From assembly GCA_020310875.1 (NCBI GenBank), contig CM035407.1, positions 90,223,132-90,287,131 on the forward strand: DNA of 64,000 bases, written 5' to 3'. Positions 13,575 to 25,855 of this stretch are shown here, in pieces. A program made the translations under genes and the position numbers. Every line of letters begins with the position of its first letter. The stretch's first letter is position 1. Below the pieces are notes generated by a model, which was not told where the DNA came from, did no database searches, and was given only the letters and a program-made list of their open reading frames with translations. This stretch comes from Ceratopteris richardii (Eukaryota > Streptophyta > Polypodiopsida > Polypodiales > Pteridaceae).

Positions 13575-14545
13575 ATTTCCTGCCAAAAAACACGATTCTG
13601 TGAAGAAAATCGCGATTCTGTGGAAAATTCAATTTTTTTTTGAAAAATCACGATTTTCTATTTCCCGCCTAAACGTTTGTTGAAAGAAAACACGATTCCA
13701 TGGTTGTGCTCAAAATCACGATTCTCACAAATCACGATTTTCAGCCAAAAAACACGATTCTAAGAAAACACGATTCTGTGGTTGTGCTCAAAATCGCGAT
13801 TCTCTAAATTTTTAAAAACCATGATTCTCTGAGACAAAATCGCGATTTTTAGAAACACGATTTTCATCCAAGGTACAAAATCGCAATTCTCAACAACACG
13901 ATTCTCTGCTCAAAATCGCGATTCTCACAAATCACGATTTTCAGGAAAAACAGGATTTTGTGAAAACACGATTCTGTGAAAACACGATTCTGTGAAAACA
14001 CGATTCTCTGTTGGCAATCGCGATTTTCAAAAACAAGATCCTCTGCTCAAAATCGCGATTCTTAAAAACACGATTCTCTGCTCAAAATCACGATTCTCAC
14101 AAATCACGATTTTCAGCAAAAACACGATTCTCTGTTGGCAATTGTGATTTTCAAAAACACGATCCTCTGCTCAAAATCCCAATTCTCAAAAACACGATTC
14201 TCTGCTCAAAATCGTGATTCTCACAAATCACGATTTTCAGCCAAAAACACGATTTTGTGAAAACACGATTCTCAAGGTACAAAATCGCGATTCTCTGATT
14301 TCACACAATCGGGATTCTCTGATTTCACACAATCACGATTCTCTGATTTCACACAATCGCGATTCTCTTGGTTTCACAGGATCGTGATTCTCTGATTTCA
14401 TAGCATCGCGATTCTCTTGAAGTTCATAAAATTGCGATTCTCTTGATATTCATAAAATCGTGATTCTCTTGATATTCATAAAATCGTGATTCTATTGATG
14501 TTCATAAAATCGCGACTCTCTGATTTCATACAAAATCATGATTTT
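13575..14545. repeat. Degenerate palindromic tandem repeat in gypsy leader
   Basis: About 970 bp between primer-binding site and gag built from irregular 20-30 bp units carrying AATCGCGATT or its variant AACACGATT, usually followed by CTCTG or CTCAAA. The core AATCGCGATT is a perfect 10-bp palindrome. No credible reading frame crosses it. The mirror copy at 46,639-47,592 is about 17 bp longer. A more diverged version sits at the same place in the older gypsy copy at 25,430-25,855. Confidence 0.85.
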
Positions 14546-17500
14546 TCCATAAGTGCCTGTTTGCCTATTTTGACCCCCAAGAGCCTGATTTGACATAACT
14601 TTTTCATCCCAAGTCCATTTTCTGAGCTCTATAGCTCATTGGAAAGCTCATTTTGAATCCTATGCATTGATTTTCAGATAGACTAATTTGAAGTTGACCC
14701 TCAAGCGGGACCTGGAACCCAAGGGGACTCCAAAGAATTTTGAACCATACCAAGGGAAAATTTTGGACTCTTAACCAAAGCTTATGAACCTGAGATCTGG
14801 TAGACACCTAGGCAAGGATAGACAAAGCATTAGATCTTCTTAGTCTAGTGTCAACCATACAGCCAAATCTTGGGCACAACAACTAAGTGGTTGTCCTTAC
14901 GTACTAAACTTAGACACAAGTGACTCAGAAATGTCTTTTAGCATGGGAAAACCTGCAGGTAACTCAGGCACTGCCTATTTACAAATGCCAGAAGGCCCCT
15001 ATAAGACACAGCTAGAATATATTCGGACCAACTGATTAGTGCTCGCATCTATGAGGATGGCCTGAGGCGATCAGTGGTCCAACTCAAAGATCCAGATCAA
15101 CCCTTTGGACTTGAACACCCGGTGGTCAAGTTCGAAGAGGGTTCATACATTGATAAGGAAGGAACCATGTATGTGGTCACCAACCTACCAGATAGGACCG
15201 ATGAGTTTGGAAATATCATTCATGAGAATGAGATAGGAGACCTAGAACAAGGAAATGTAGGACAAGGACCCCAGACTCCTAGAGGTAAGTCAGTTTTGAC
15301 CAGAGTGATCACTCCAGACTGGATCCCTCAAGACAACAAAAGCATAGAACTATTCTTGAATAGAGAAACAGAGGAAGCCTTTTGGAGATTCAAGCCAGAT
15401 CAACCTAGCCAATTGGGCATAGTCATCATCTACGAGTTCAAGGATCCAGAGATACTAGGCAAAGTTGTCTACCTGGATAACACATCAGAAAAAATTTTCT
15501 TGGTAACAGAACATGATAGACATGCATATACTTGGAAGAGTGAATTTATTTTCCCTCCACCAAGATCCAATGTTTTCCATGGCCTCCAAGGAGTAGGATC
15601 ATCCCAAGCTCATGAAGCCCAGAGAGAAAGAACTAGAGAGAGACCTGAGGTAAGTTTTGCACACACTATGGGCAGAGATAGAGCAGGATCTGAAAATGAA
15701 AGACCGGAAAGAGAGAGACATCAAGCACATAGGCAACAAAGAGATGAACCTGATTTTCCATTGCCTAGACCCCGAGAGCACACAAGAACCCTTAGACCCA
15801 CTCAAGTGATCAAGGCAATGAACTGCCTTGGCTTGGTTTCAACCACTAGGTAGTCGAAACTATCGCGATATAGGTCAGCTGCTAGACGAATTCATTGTAG
15901 AATTTTCCAAGAGTGGTATCAGGCATAACACATCATCCTTGATCCACAGTTTCAAGCAGACACCCCAAGAAATAGTGCGACAAGCAAGAAGAAGGTTCAG
16001 ACAGTACTTAGAAAGATGCCCTGTTCTAGAGTTGCCCACACCTGCCAAACAAGTGGCTTTGTTCTTAGATGGCTTACTGAGCACAAAGTTAAGATCATAT
16101 GTGTATTTGAAAGAGCCTAGATCCATAGAAGAGTGTGTGCGGACGTGCATTGACATAGAAGACAACTTAGGTGAGGAGTAAGGACTATCCAAACTCTATA
16201 AGGACTCCGACAGTTCTACTAGTCACACTTCGAAAATCTCCACGGAAATAGATGAGATAGCTGAGCAAGTTGCCAAGAAGCTAGGAGTTCAAAATAGACA
16301 AATACCAAGAGTCACCTCATTGAATCGATGTTATACCTACGGAGGGGACCACATGGCTAACGTATGCCCAATGCAAACTCAAAACATTAGAGAAAGGAAT
16401 GCTCCATATTGCACTATTGAGAGAAAATACATGAATCACACGGCTCAAGATTGTCCCTACAATAGGCAAGCTGTTAGACAGACTTATCAGCAACCTTACC
16501 AACAAGGTAAGTACCAAACCAATACCAACAGCCATATTATCGACCACAACAGCAATATCAAGCACAATATAGGCCACAACCAGTCTTGGGAAACCAACCA
16601 CCAACACCTGCCAACGTGATTCCAATCAAGTATGCCGTGGGAGAGGAAAATCCAAATAGAGCATTGGTCCCACTAACCCCATTACTACCAAATAATGACT
16701 CTCATGCTCATAGTTCAGACTACTCCCATGAAGGTAGTCCACATGCTTATTACACTGAGTCGCCTGAGCATAGTGAGATTTACTCGTATCAATATGAGGC
16801 ACCACCTATGGAGCAAAATTGGGAGCCAGAATATTCCAATGTCATGTACACAAATCCTAACCCTAGGCCCCAATTGAGACAAATGAGACCACAAGCCCCT
16901 AGAGGATCTTGTTTTAGATGTCAAGGTGACCATTTTATTCGTGATTGTCCCCACCCACCATCTCCGATTCAAGGTCAGGCTATCACAATACAAGCTTTTT
17001 GTCTTGAATGTGGCAAAGATCATCTCCCCAGAGATTGTCCAAGAAACCCCTCCACTGCACCCAAGATTACACCCATTAATGTGGTAGGCTTAGTGGCAGA
17101 TTCAAGTTCAAGTAGTAGTAATGTGGCTCCTATACAAGCTGTCACTAGAGCACAAGCCTTAAAACAGGATAAACCAGCAAAACAATCAGAGTCGAGTGAA
17201 TCAGGAGAGTCTAGTAAGAGGAAAACAAGAACATGGACGGATACCAGAGAGAAGGCTAATCGCAAGTGGAATAAAAAGTTATCGGAACTAGAAGAAAGCT
17301 TGAAAGACGCAAAAACAAAAATAGAAGACATCGCATCTCAAAACCCCTCGCATGCTGACACTCCATCCACTCCACCTCCTCCCACCCACCACCCATTGTA
17401 AATAGGCCACAACCAGGGTCTGTTCTTGCATATCCAACCCCAGAAGGCTTGGACATGATGTTCAAAGCCTACCAGGCTCGACTTCAAGAAGGGCCTACAG

Positions 17501-20500
17501 CTGCAAACCTAGACAAGAGTTACCCTAGAGCGGACTTAGAGATTCAACGAATGAAAATGTGCATGAAAATGGTAGAACAAGCCCAAGCTATACTCGAGAC
17601 TAGTCAAAAGTTCAATCAAACAAACTTTGTCAAACCAGATTTGCATTTCCAGGGCTTACTAGAAAGATTAGAGCAGTTGGTAAACAAACCACAAGTTTCT
17701 TTACCTCCACAGGCTCAACCAGTTATTGAGAGAAAAAAGTCACCACCAAAGGGAGCGTATGTTCCTAATTCCACGGATGCTGGAATACCTCCTTCAATTC
17801 AGGAGCACTCTCAAGAGTTCTTGCGGGAAATACAAGAAGAGAAATGGGCCAAGGAGAAGGGTAATCCTCCTCCTCTTCCTGAAATTGATGATCTTCATGA
17901 TCAATTTCCCCAAGACATTCCATCTATTTACGGAGATGAAGCAGAACAACAAGAAGACGAAAGATTAGATTTTGAATCTAATACCCTAGAAGAACTACCT
18001 CAATTTCCAGGCCCATGGGAATCTAAATCTCTTTAGATCAGAGCTCTCACAATACTGGTCAGACATGAAGACTCAGTGGTCCCAAGGAACACTGATGTCG
18101 TGAAGAACACTAAGGTTCAATGTCATCTCACTGTAGAACAGCTGCTCAAAGCAAAACCCGAGCTATGGAATCATGTGAAGGATTAGGTCCCAGAACTTGA
18201 TTCCAATATGCCAAGAACAGGCTCTAAGCAAAAAGTTCCAGAGATACCTCTTGATAAAATAGGAGACATGTGTGAGGGTGAAGAAGGTAATACTTATCTT
18301 CCAATCACCTACCAAGGTTACACAACCAAAGCAATCATAGATTCAGGTGCTGGTGTTGCTATTGCGACCACCTCCTTGTGGAAGCAATGGGGAAATCCCA
18401 CATTAAGACCAACTAGAATGAAGCTTCAAATGGCTGATGGTCATTTTGAAATACCTCTAGGATTGCTAGAAGGGATAACTCTAACCACTTGTGGTGTGGA
18501 GTTTGAACATACATTTGCTATATGTGACTTTGAGAAAAATAACGTCTATGAGATGATCCTAGGAAGACCCTTCCTATGACAATTGCAAATAGTAAAAGAT
18601 TGGGGAACCAACTCCTTGTACTTACAACACTTAGGGGTCACCACCAAGGTCAATTTCAAGGATTACTCCTTCAGAGATGTACCACCCCTACAGTGGAATC
18701 CTATCCAGAAAGCGAAAGAAGATTCTATCTCTATGCATTCTGAAAGTTCACCTGATCCATCATGGCTACATGAAGATACTCATTTGTGGATGTGCAAGGT
18801 CGCAGAGGAAGAGGAAAAACGTTTAAAGGCAACAGAAGAAGGAACTTTGCCAGGAGATAGACCAATTAAAGACCCAGCCTATACATCGATGATCTTTCCA
18901 GATGAGGAATTTGAGCCTCATGGCTGGCCAAAAATCTTAGCCACCATGGACATTGTTGTCAATGAAGAACGATGGACACCTCATTGTGATGAGGAGGGTT
19001 ATGATATTTCAGTGTTCATGTGTCAGCCCTTGCTAGAAGAATGTGACCCTAGTGATGTCTTAGAAGAAGAAGAGAATGACGATGATCTAGAGTCCATTGT
19101 GATGGATAGTTGCTTTAACTCAGAGAAGCACTATCTAGAAGATATAGGAGTGTTCACCCAGAAAGAAGAAGAACCTCTCACAAGTATTAAAACGGTAATT
19201 TCAAAGGATGGAAGTGAGAGCAGTCAAAAGAAAAAGAAAAGAAAAGCAGTGAAATCAAAAGAGGAGGAATCATTGTTTGAAGTACCAGAAAACTTCAAGA
19301 AATATGAAGTTGACGATCTCAAAATTTTGGTACGAATGCCTAAGAGAGAGGCCATCATAGGAGAATCATATGATAATAAAGAAAAGACCAAGAAAATTGT
19401 AGTGACCATTGAAGAGAACGAAGAGAGATGCACATATATAGGAGATGACCTAAGTGCAAGAGAAGAAATGGAGCTCGTAGCTCTATTAAGGGAATATAGG
19501 GATGTGTTTGCATGGCACTATAGAGACTTGAAAGGGGTAGATCCAAGAATTTGCTCTTATACTATCCCCATGACCCCTGATGCTAAGCCCACCAAGCAAA
19601 AGCCCTACACATATACTGATACATATGCAACCAAAATAAAAGAAGAAATTGATAGGCTGATTGAAGCTGGATTTATCTATGAGATTGAGCATATTGAATG
19701 GGTGTCCCCCATTGTAGTGGTGCCCAAGAAGAACGGGAAGTTGCGAGTGTGTATTAACCTTAAAAAAGTTAATGCCGCTACGATCAGAGATAGTTATCCA
19801 CTTCCAATCATGGAACACCTATTGGAGCGTGTTGCAGGCAAGGAAGTTTATAGCTTCCTTGATGGATTTTCAGGTTACAATCAAGTAGCCATTGCCCCAA
19901 AAGTTCAACACAAAACAACTTTTGCTACAGAGTGGGGAATCTTTGCATTTCATGTGATGCCATTTGTGCTCACCAATGCACCTGCAACATTCCAAAGGCT
20001 CATGTGTCATGTCTTCAAGAGTTCTTGCGAAAGAGCTTAGAAGTGTATGTGGATGATTTATGTGCTCATTCCCAAGAAAGAAGATTTCACATCCTTGAGC
20101 TGAGACAAATCTTCAACAAGTGTAGAGAATATCGAGTGTGTCTGAACCTAGAAAAGTGTGTGTTCATGGTGCGTCAAGGTAAAATCTTAGGTCATATTGT
20201 TTCTAAGAATGGAATCTCAACAGATGAAGATAAGGTACGAGCCATAGCGGAGCTACCAAGGCCAAGGAATGTTAAGGAGGTACAAGCCTTTATGGGCCAT
20301 TGTGGATATTACCATAGGTTTATCCACATGTATGCGATCATAGCTAGACCCCTTTATGCCTTGTTGTCTAATTTTGAGTGGAACGACGAATGCGAGAATT
20401 CTTTCAATGAATTGAAGAAACGTTTGTGCACAGCACCAATACTGACCACTCCTGATTGGAATAAACCATTCCATGTCCATGTGGATGCATCCAATCATGC

Positions 20501-21366
20501 CATAGGATGTGTGCTAGCACAACCCACAGGAGAAGGAAACTTAGATTTGCCCATAGCATATGCTAGTAGAAAGCTCACCGCAGCTGAACGAAACTATACC
20601 ACAACTGAGCGAGAGGGCTTAGGCATGGTATATGCTGTGAAGAAGTTTAGACACTATTTATTGGCCAACAAGTTCAAGTTTTTCACTGATCATCAAGCTT
20701 TGTTATATATGGTCAATAAACCTTGCAATATTGGGCGTTTAGTAAGATGGTTCCTCTTACTAATGGAATATGACTTTGAAGTTGTTGTCAGGAAAGGTAG
20801 AACCCACCTTAGGGCAAATCACCTTTCTCGCATCACTTCAGGAGAGTCACCGCAAGGAGTGTCTGATGAATTACCCGATGCTTATCTGTTCAATTTAGAA
20901 GTTGTTCCTAAATGGGCAAATAAGTTGGTACCAGTCCTAACCTTCGGCCCTGCAAATAAGAATGTGAAAACATCACAAGAAGAAATTGTAAAATCACAAA
21001 AATATCACATATTGGCAGGAAGCATGTACAAACAAGATACTGAGGGTGTATTAGCTTGTTGTGTTGAGGACGATGAACATAGTAGTTGGTTGCAACAAGC
21101 TCATGATGGATTGCTAGGAAATCATTATTCTAAACAGCGCACATTACAAAATTTGAAACGTTTAGGAGTGTATTGGCCTAGCATGGACAAAGAAATACAT
21201 GAGTGGATTAAGAATTGTCCAATGTGCAGAGAGAGACCACCAGTGGAGCATGCGACCCTTTATCAAGTATCATTAATTCCAGATTGGAGTGCTCCATTGG
21301 TAGAGTTTATGAGATCGGGAAGATTACCCAAAGAGGATAGTCTAGCAAGAAGACGAAGCATGGAGC

Positions 21367-21430
21367 AAGAGGCTCAAGGCTATGCCTTGAGCCTCTTTGG
21401 TATAAGTTGCAAAGTGCAGGGTACTAGAAT
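21367..21430. other. Fold-back junction at inner end of left arm
   Basis: The arm ends in a near-perfect hairpin at 21,367-21,397: 13-base arms AAGAGGCTCAAGG and CCTTGAGCCTCTT around the loop CTATG. The next bases, 21,391-21,409, match 39,770-39,788 in direct orientation (19 bases), a site about 10 bases outside the inner edge of the right arm. After 21,409 the sequence matches neither arm. GCCTCTT occurs at both places in the right arm and could have served as microhomology. Confidence 0.8.
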
Positions 21431-22081
21431 CAAAAGGGCCCTTGCCATCCAATTCAAGTATTAGGCATTGCTTGTTAACCCAGACCTGAAGCGATCACTA
21501 TGGTAGGTTTAAGTCAGTTGTGTGATCATACAACCAATCCTACCCTGATATCATATGTTTTTTGATGTCCTCATCATGGCAAACTAGCAACTTTACTCTC
21601 AAAGGGACATCCTTTAAGAGGATAGGAATGTTTGCCTCACGAATACAAGGGGTTTCCATGCCTCTTAAGCCCCCTAAATAAGCTTCTAATGGCTTAACTT
21701 CCATGCCCAATCCTTTATAGCATGAGTACCTAATTGCACTAGTGGCAGCTCCAAAATCGATCAGAGGTTTGATCGTCTTATTTATAGCACCATGCCCTAA
21801 CTCAATCATGATGAATGGTCATCTACCTATGATGCCAGGATGTGTACTCTTTTTGGTTGCACATAGACATGTGATATCTTACGGCATTGGGATTGACATC
21901 TAGGACTTGGTGCCTTAACGTATTTCACCGAATGCACTCTCTAGCCTCTGCTTGTGCTTCTTCTCTAACCCTTAATTCTTGTTCTTTTTCCTTCTTAGTA
22001 GTGTTGAGTCTCATCAGCATATCCTCTATAAGAGGTTCTTAATATAGCTTTACTCAACATCCATTAATATAGCTTGGAAAC

Positions 22082-23108
22082 ATGTCACCCAACGAGGAAG
22101 AGGTAGCACGAAATGAGGAGGAGGCAGCATGAAATGAGGAAGAGGCAGCACGAAAGGAGGAAGAAGAAGAGAGATCTAGTAAGCAACAAGATCAAGGTGG
22201 TTGTTTCGGTGAGTCTTCGAGCCCAATACTAGTAATATATACATTTCAGGAGTGTGGTCTGGCAGATAGATGGAAAACCACAGACGGAAGGGTGAAGTTA
22301 CCCCCACTCCAGTCCACAGATGTGATATATCCGTGGATGTATAGTAAGGAAACTATTCGACCAGAACTACTTGGAGATTTGGATCGTGGGTTAGCATGGA
22401 GTTTGATGAAACTAGAGGATTTCCAGCACAAATATAATGCCATGGTAATGGAAAAAGATAAATGGTTTGCAGAGCGGGAGCAGATGACAGCGCATATCAA
22501 TCAACTCTAAGAAGAAATAAAAGCTGTCAAAGCTGAGGATATGGATTGAGTTAGCCCGGTTAATGAAGAACTAGTTGATGAGTTAAATGAGACATTGACA
22601 GAGAACAATGCTCTAAAAGTCACTATCGAGGAAAAAGAAAAAATCATAGCTCGATTGCAAGCAGAGATCGGTCAAGTGTAGAAATCCAATCAGAAGCTAA
22701 AGAAAGGAAATAAAGAGTTAACTACGAAGCTCCAGAAAGTTGAGCAAAAAGTACAAAAGTTAAAAACAAAAGTTAAAGATCAGAGTGGTGAAATGAAGAG
22801 GCAGAGTATTTTGATTGCGAAAGTGGAAGAAAGACTGGCGGTCCAGAATTCAGAGTTTACAGCATTGGAAGAAAAGCTCTAAACTGTTCAAGAAAACTTA
22901 TATATAGTACAGACACAGGTTGCAGGAATACCCGAGTTGGAAAGACAGATAGAGCAATGGAAGCAACATTGTGCAGATGCCAATTTGGTATTGGAAGATA
23001 TAGAAGTGGGAGTAAATAAACTTTGGAAATGTGCTACAATTTTGGAAATCATTTGTCAAAACCAAACTAGAAGAAATGTAGAAGACTACTATAGAAACTA
23101 TAACTAAA
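22082..23108 (+). pseudogene. Coiled-coil reading frame inserted in the old gypsy
   Basis: One + strand frame runs about 340 codons from an ATG at 22,082 to a TAA at about 23,106 without a frameshift but with five internal stops (two TGA, two TAA, one TAG). The N-terminus is a Glu/Ala-rich tract with repeated NEEE units. A middle section includes QECGLADRWKTTDGRVKLPP and VIYPWMYSKETIRPELLGDL. The C-terminal two thirds is a strong predicted coiled coil rich in E, K, L and Q (KEKIIARLQAEIGQ, KLQKVEQKVQKLKTKVKDQ). I do not recognise the family. It may be a decayed host gene piece or an accessory ORF of a transposable element. No promoter is evident. Confidence 0.5.
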
Positions 23109-23870
23109 CTATCAAATGTAACATTAGCCTTTGATAAATTGTTAAAAGGGTTTTAGCAATGGATCCCCAAACTAGAACATTCTGTTGTTAGTTATAGAAG
23201 TGCTAGTAAAAAAATATTAGATCTTAAGGAGTTTTGTGAAGCTGAAGAAAATCTTAGATAAATGTTCAATGAGTTGCGGTATGACCTAGAAAGGATCATG
23301 TTTCCAAAAATGCATAATAATGATGCTGATCTGTAATTTTGCATATTTCTAATTTGTGGGTTCGGATCCACCATGTGTGCGAGTGTTAGCAGCCTGTGCG
23401 GTCGAACTATTTTTGTAATCATCATTAATATGTAATAACGGAAATATCAAGAGTTTTGGGAAAGGAAATTGTAATTTTCACTATCTTTTCTATTTCAAAG
23501 ATTTAGAATGGTGCGGAATCCTTACCCCTTTTTTAAGATGCACGGTGTTAATTTATGCAAAAGCGGATTCCAAAAGTAACAGATATGAAACAAACAGATA
23601 TGTAGAGTGGTGAAGATCGAAGTCTAAGAATGGAATTCTGATTGTAACTATGATACTATAATGTAAATGATGGTCTCTTCTAAATTCAGAACTTATTAAT
23701 TGTGAAGTTAAGATTCCGAATACTTTGTGTTTAGGAATGGTTCTTTCTACACTCATTTATATTGAAGTAAAGGAAAAAAAACACATGTTTACGAGTATTC
23801 CTATTCATAAATCCCCATTCCAAACCTGTATATTGTGTGCTGTTAATTTATCAGTTATAAGGGCACAAAC
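23109..23870. other. Non-coding, part of the insertion in the old gypsy
   Basis: AT-rich sequence after the coiled-coil frame with no convincing coding potential. It could be 3' untranslated or intergenic sequence carried along with that frame. Gypsy homology resumes at about 23,877. Confidence 0.4.
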
Positions 23871-25429
23871 AATATCCTATTCTTAGAAACAATATGACCT
23901 AAGATCTTACCTTGACATAGCATGAACACACACTTTTCTGACTTGAGGCAAAATCGATATGCTCTACACTTGTTGAATATATGTCTGAGCTCTAGGATGT
24001 GGTGTTCTTGGGAATGTGCACATAAATCATCCACCCTTCTAAGCTCTTTTGCAAGATCTCTTTGAGTGCATTGGTGAGCCCAAATGGCATCATCGAAAAT
24101 GCAAAGATTCCTGACTCTGTGGCAAAGGTTGTTTTGTGTTGATCTTCAAGGGCAATGGCTACTTGGTTGTAACTTGAAAATCCATCAAGGAAGCTACAAA
24201 CTTCTTTGCTTGCAACAAACTCCAATAAATGTTCAGTGATTGGAAACTGAACGCTATCTTTGATCATAGCAACATTAGGTTTTTAAGGTTAATACACACC
24301 TGCAATTTTCCATTCTTCTTGGGAACAACTACAATGGTGGACACCAATTCAATATGCTGAATCTCATAGATATATCCAGCTTCAATTATCTGTGGATTTA
24401 TTCTTTTATTTTGATTGCATAAGTGTCATTATATGTGTAGGGCTTCTGTTTGGTGGGCTTGGCTTTAGCCGTCATGGGAATAGTATGAGAGCATATTTTT
24501 GGATCTGCCCCCTTCAAGTCTCTATAGGTCTGTTTGTCCCTATTTTCCCTTAATAAAGCTACAAGCTCTAATATTTTTTCCCCTATGTATGTACATCCAT
24601 ACTTGTTCTCTTCAATGGTTACTATAATTTTTTGGTTTTTTCTTTATTATCATACGCTTCTCCTATGATGGGCTCTCTCTTAGGCATTTGTACCAAAATT
24701 TTCTGATCTTCAACTTCATATTTCTTGAAATTATAAGGTATTTTGAACAATGATTCCTCCTTTGCTTGTTTCACTACTTTTCTTTTCTTTTTCTTTTGAA
24801 TATCTTCACTTTCATCCCTTGAATTTATAGTTTTAATGCTTGTGAGAGGTTCTTTTTCTATTTGGGTGAATACTTCTACATTTTCTAGATCGTGCTCCTC
24901 TGAGTCAAAGCAACTATCAATCACATGGACTCTCGATCTTCATCGTCTTCTTCTTCTTCTATGTCCTCATTAGAGTCACACTCTTCTAACAAGGGTTCAC
25001 AAGTGAACAAAGAGATATCATAACCCTCCACATCACAATGAGGCATCCATTGTTCTTCACTGACAATGATGTCCATGGTGGCTAAGATTTTTGTCCAACC
25101 ATGAGGCTCAAATTCCTCATGTGGAAAGATCATCTATGTGTAGGACGGGTCTGTAACATGTCTGGCTCCTTGAGAATTTCCTTATTGTCTCACTCTTAGG
25201 CATCTTTCCTCTTCCTCTAAAAGCTTGCACATGCACAAGTGAGTATCTTTATGCATCTATGATGGATGAGAAGAACTTATAGAATGCATAAAACTTAGAG
25301 CTCAAAAAATAGATTTTGCATGAAAAAGGTATGTCAAATCAAGCTCCTAGGGGTCAAACAGACAAACGGAACCTCTCGAGATATTTATGTACTTGTTTAA
25401 GGCACCTGCAGTTGTGTGAAAATATCATG

Positions 25430-25855
25430 ATTTTCTAAGAGAATTATGATGCTGTGAGACAATCCCGATGTTGTGACAGCCAAAGAATTGTGATGTTGTG
25501 ACAATCAAGAATCACGATTTTATGAGATTCAGACAATCACAATGTTATGAGATAATCATGATGTTGTGAAAGCCAAAGAATTTCGATTTGTGAAAGTCAA
25601 ACAAGCATGATGCTATGAGACAATCGTGATGTTGTGATAACCATAGAATCATGATTTTATGACAATAAGAGAATCACAGTGTTGTGAGAAAATTGCAATG
25701 TTATGACAAGGAGAGAATGACAATTTTATGAGAGTCAGATAATTGCAATTCTTTGAGGCAATCACGATCTTGTGGCAACCACAAAATCACGATTTTGTGA
25801 GAATCAAACAATTGCAATGTTGTGAGATAAGCGCAATGTTGTGATGAACTCTTTT
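25430..25855. repeat. Diverged palindromic repeat in old gypsy leader
   Basis: Irregular units such as AATCACGATTTTATGA and AATCGTGATGTTGTGA in minus orientation, lying between the primer-binding site and the pol remnants as in the young copies. The sequence has drifted but the unit spacing and the AATC-n-GATT core are still visible. Confidence 0.7.

Larger units (their letters stand above)
1..21388. repeat. Left arm of giant inverted repeat
   Basis: This segment is the reverse complement of 39,798-61,197. Paired positions sum to 61,198 near the outer end, 61,195-61,196 through 2.5-8.3 kb, about 61,167 through 10.3-13.6 kb and 61,186 near the inner end. Length differences therefore sit mainly in tandem repeats: about 30 bp in the 14-bp minisatellite and about 17 bp in the gypsy leader repeat. 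The arm contains, in order, a partial copia LTR, an old copia, LINE ends, the 3' part of a host-like gene, a minisatellite, a LINE half and most of a gypsy element. Matching has not stopped at position 1, so the arm extends beyond the window. A head-to-head joining of two haplotypes in the assembly is the main alternative to a real duplication. Confidence 0.95.
12635..21388 (+). mobile_element. Ty3/gypsy element, Athila/Tat (OTA) type, broken; left-arm copy without 3' end
   Basis: Parts in order: 5' LTR (12,635-13,245), tRNA-Asp primer-binding site, leader with an AATCGCGATT tandem repeat, gag (about 15.0-17.4 kb, with CCHC knuckles CFRCQGDHFIRDC and CLECGKDHLPRDC at about 16.91 and 17.00 kb), an extended gag-pro region, aspartic protease 1 (18,208-18,579, IIDSGAGVA), an acidic linker, RT (about 19.5-20.2 kb, YSFLDGFSGYNQ as in the Athila/Tat clade), RNase H (about 20.45-20.85 kb) and the first H2C2 zinc domain (about 21.02-21.23 kb). 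The copy ends where the inverted-repeat arm ends. It is a fossil with roughly half a dozen or more breaks. Identity with the right-arm copy is about 99 percent. Confidence 0.92.

Noticed and set aside
13021-13603. Small proteins encoded in the LTR and leader region
   Set aside because: The frames are low-complexity translations of LTR and repeat sequence with no family motif.
22082-23108. Genetic code with reassigned stop codons
   Set aside because: All three stop types occur inside frames, neighbouring elements end normally, and C-to-T decay explains the pattern more simply.
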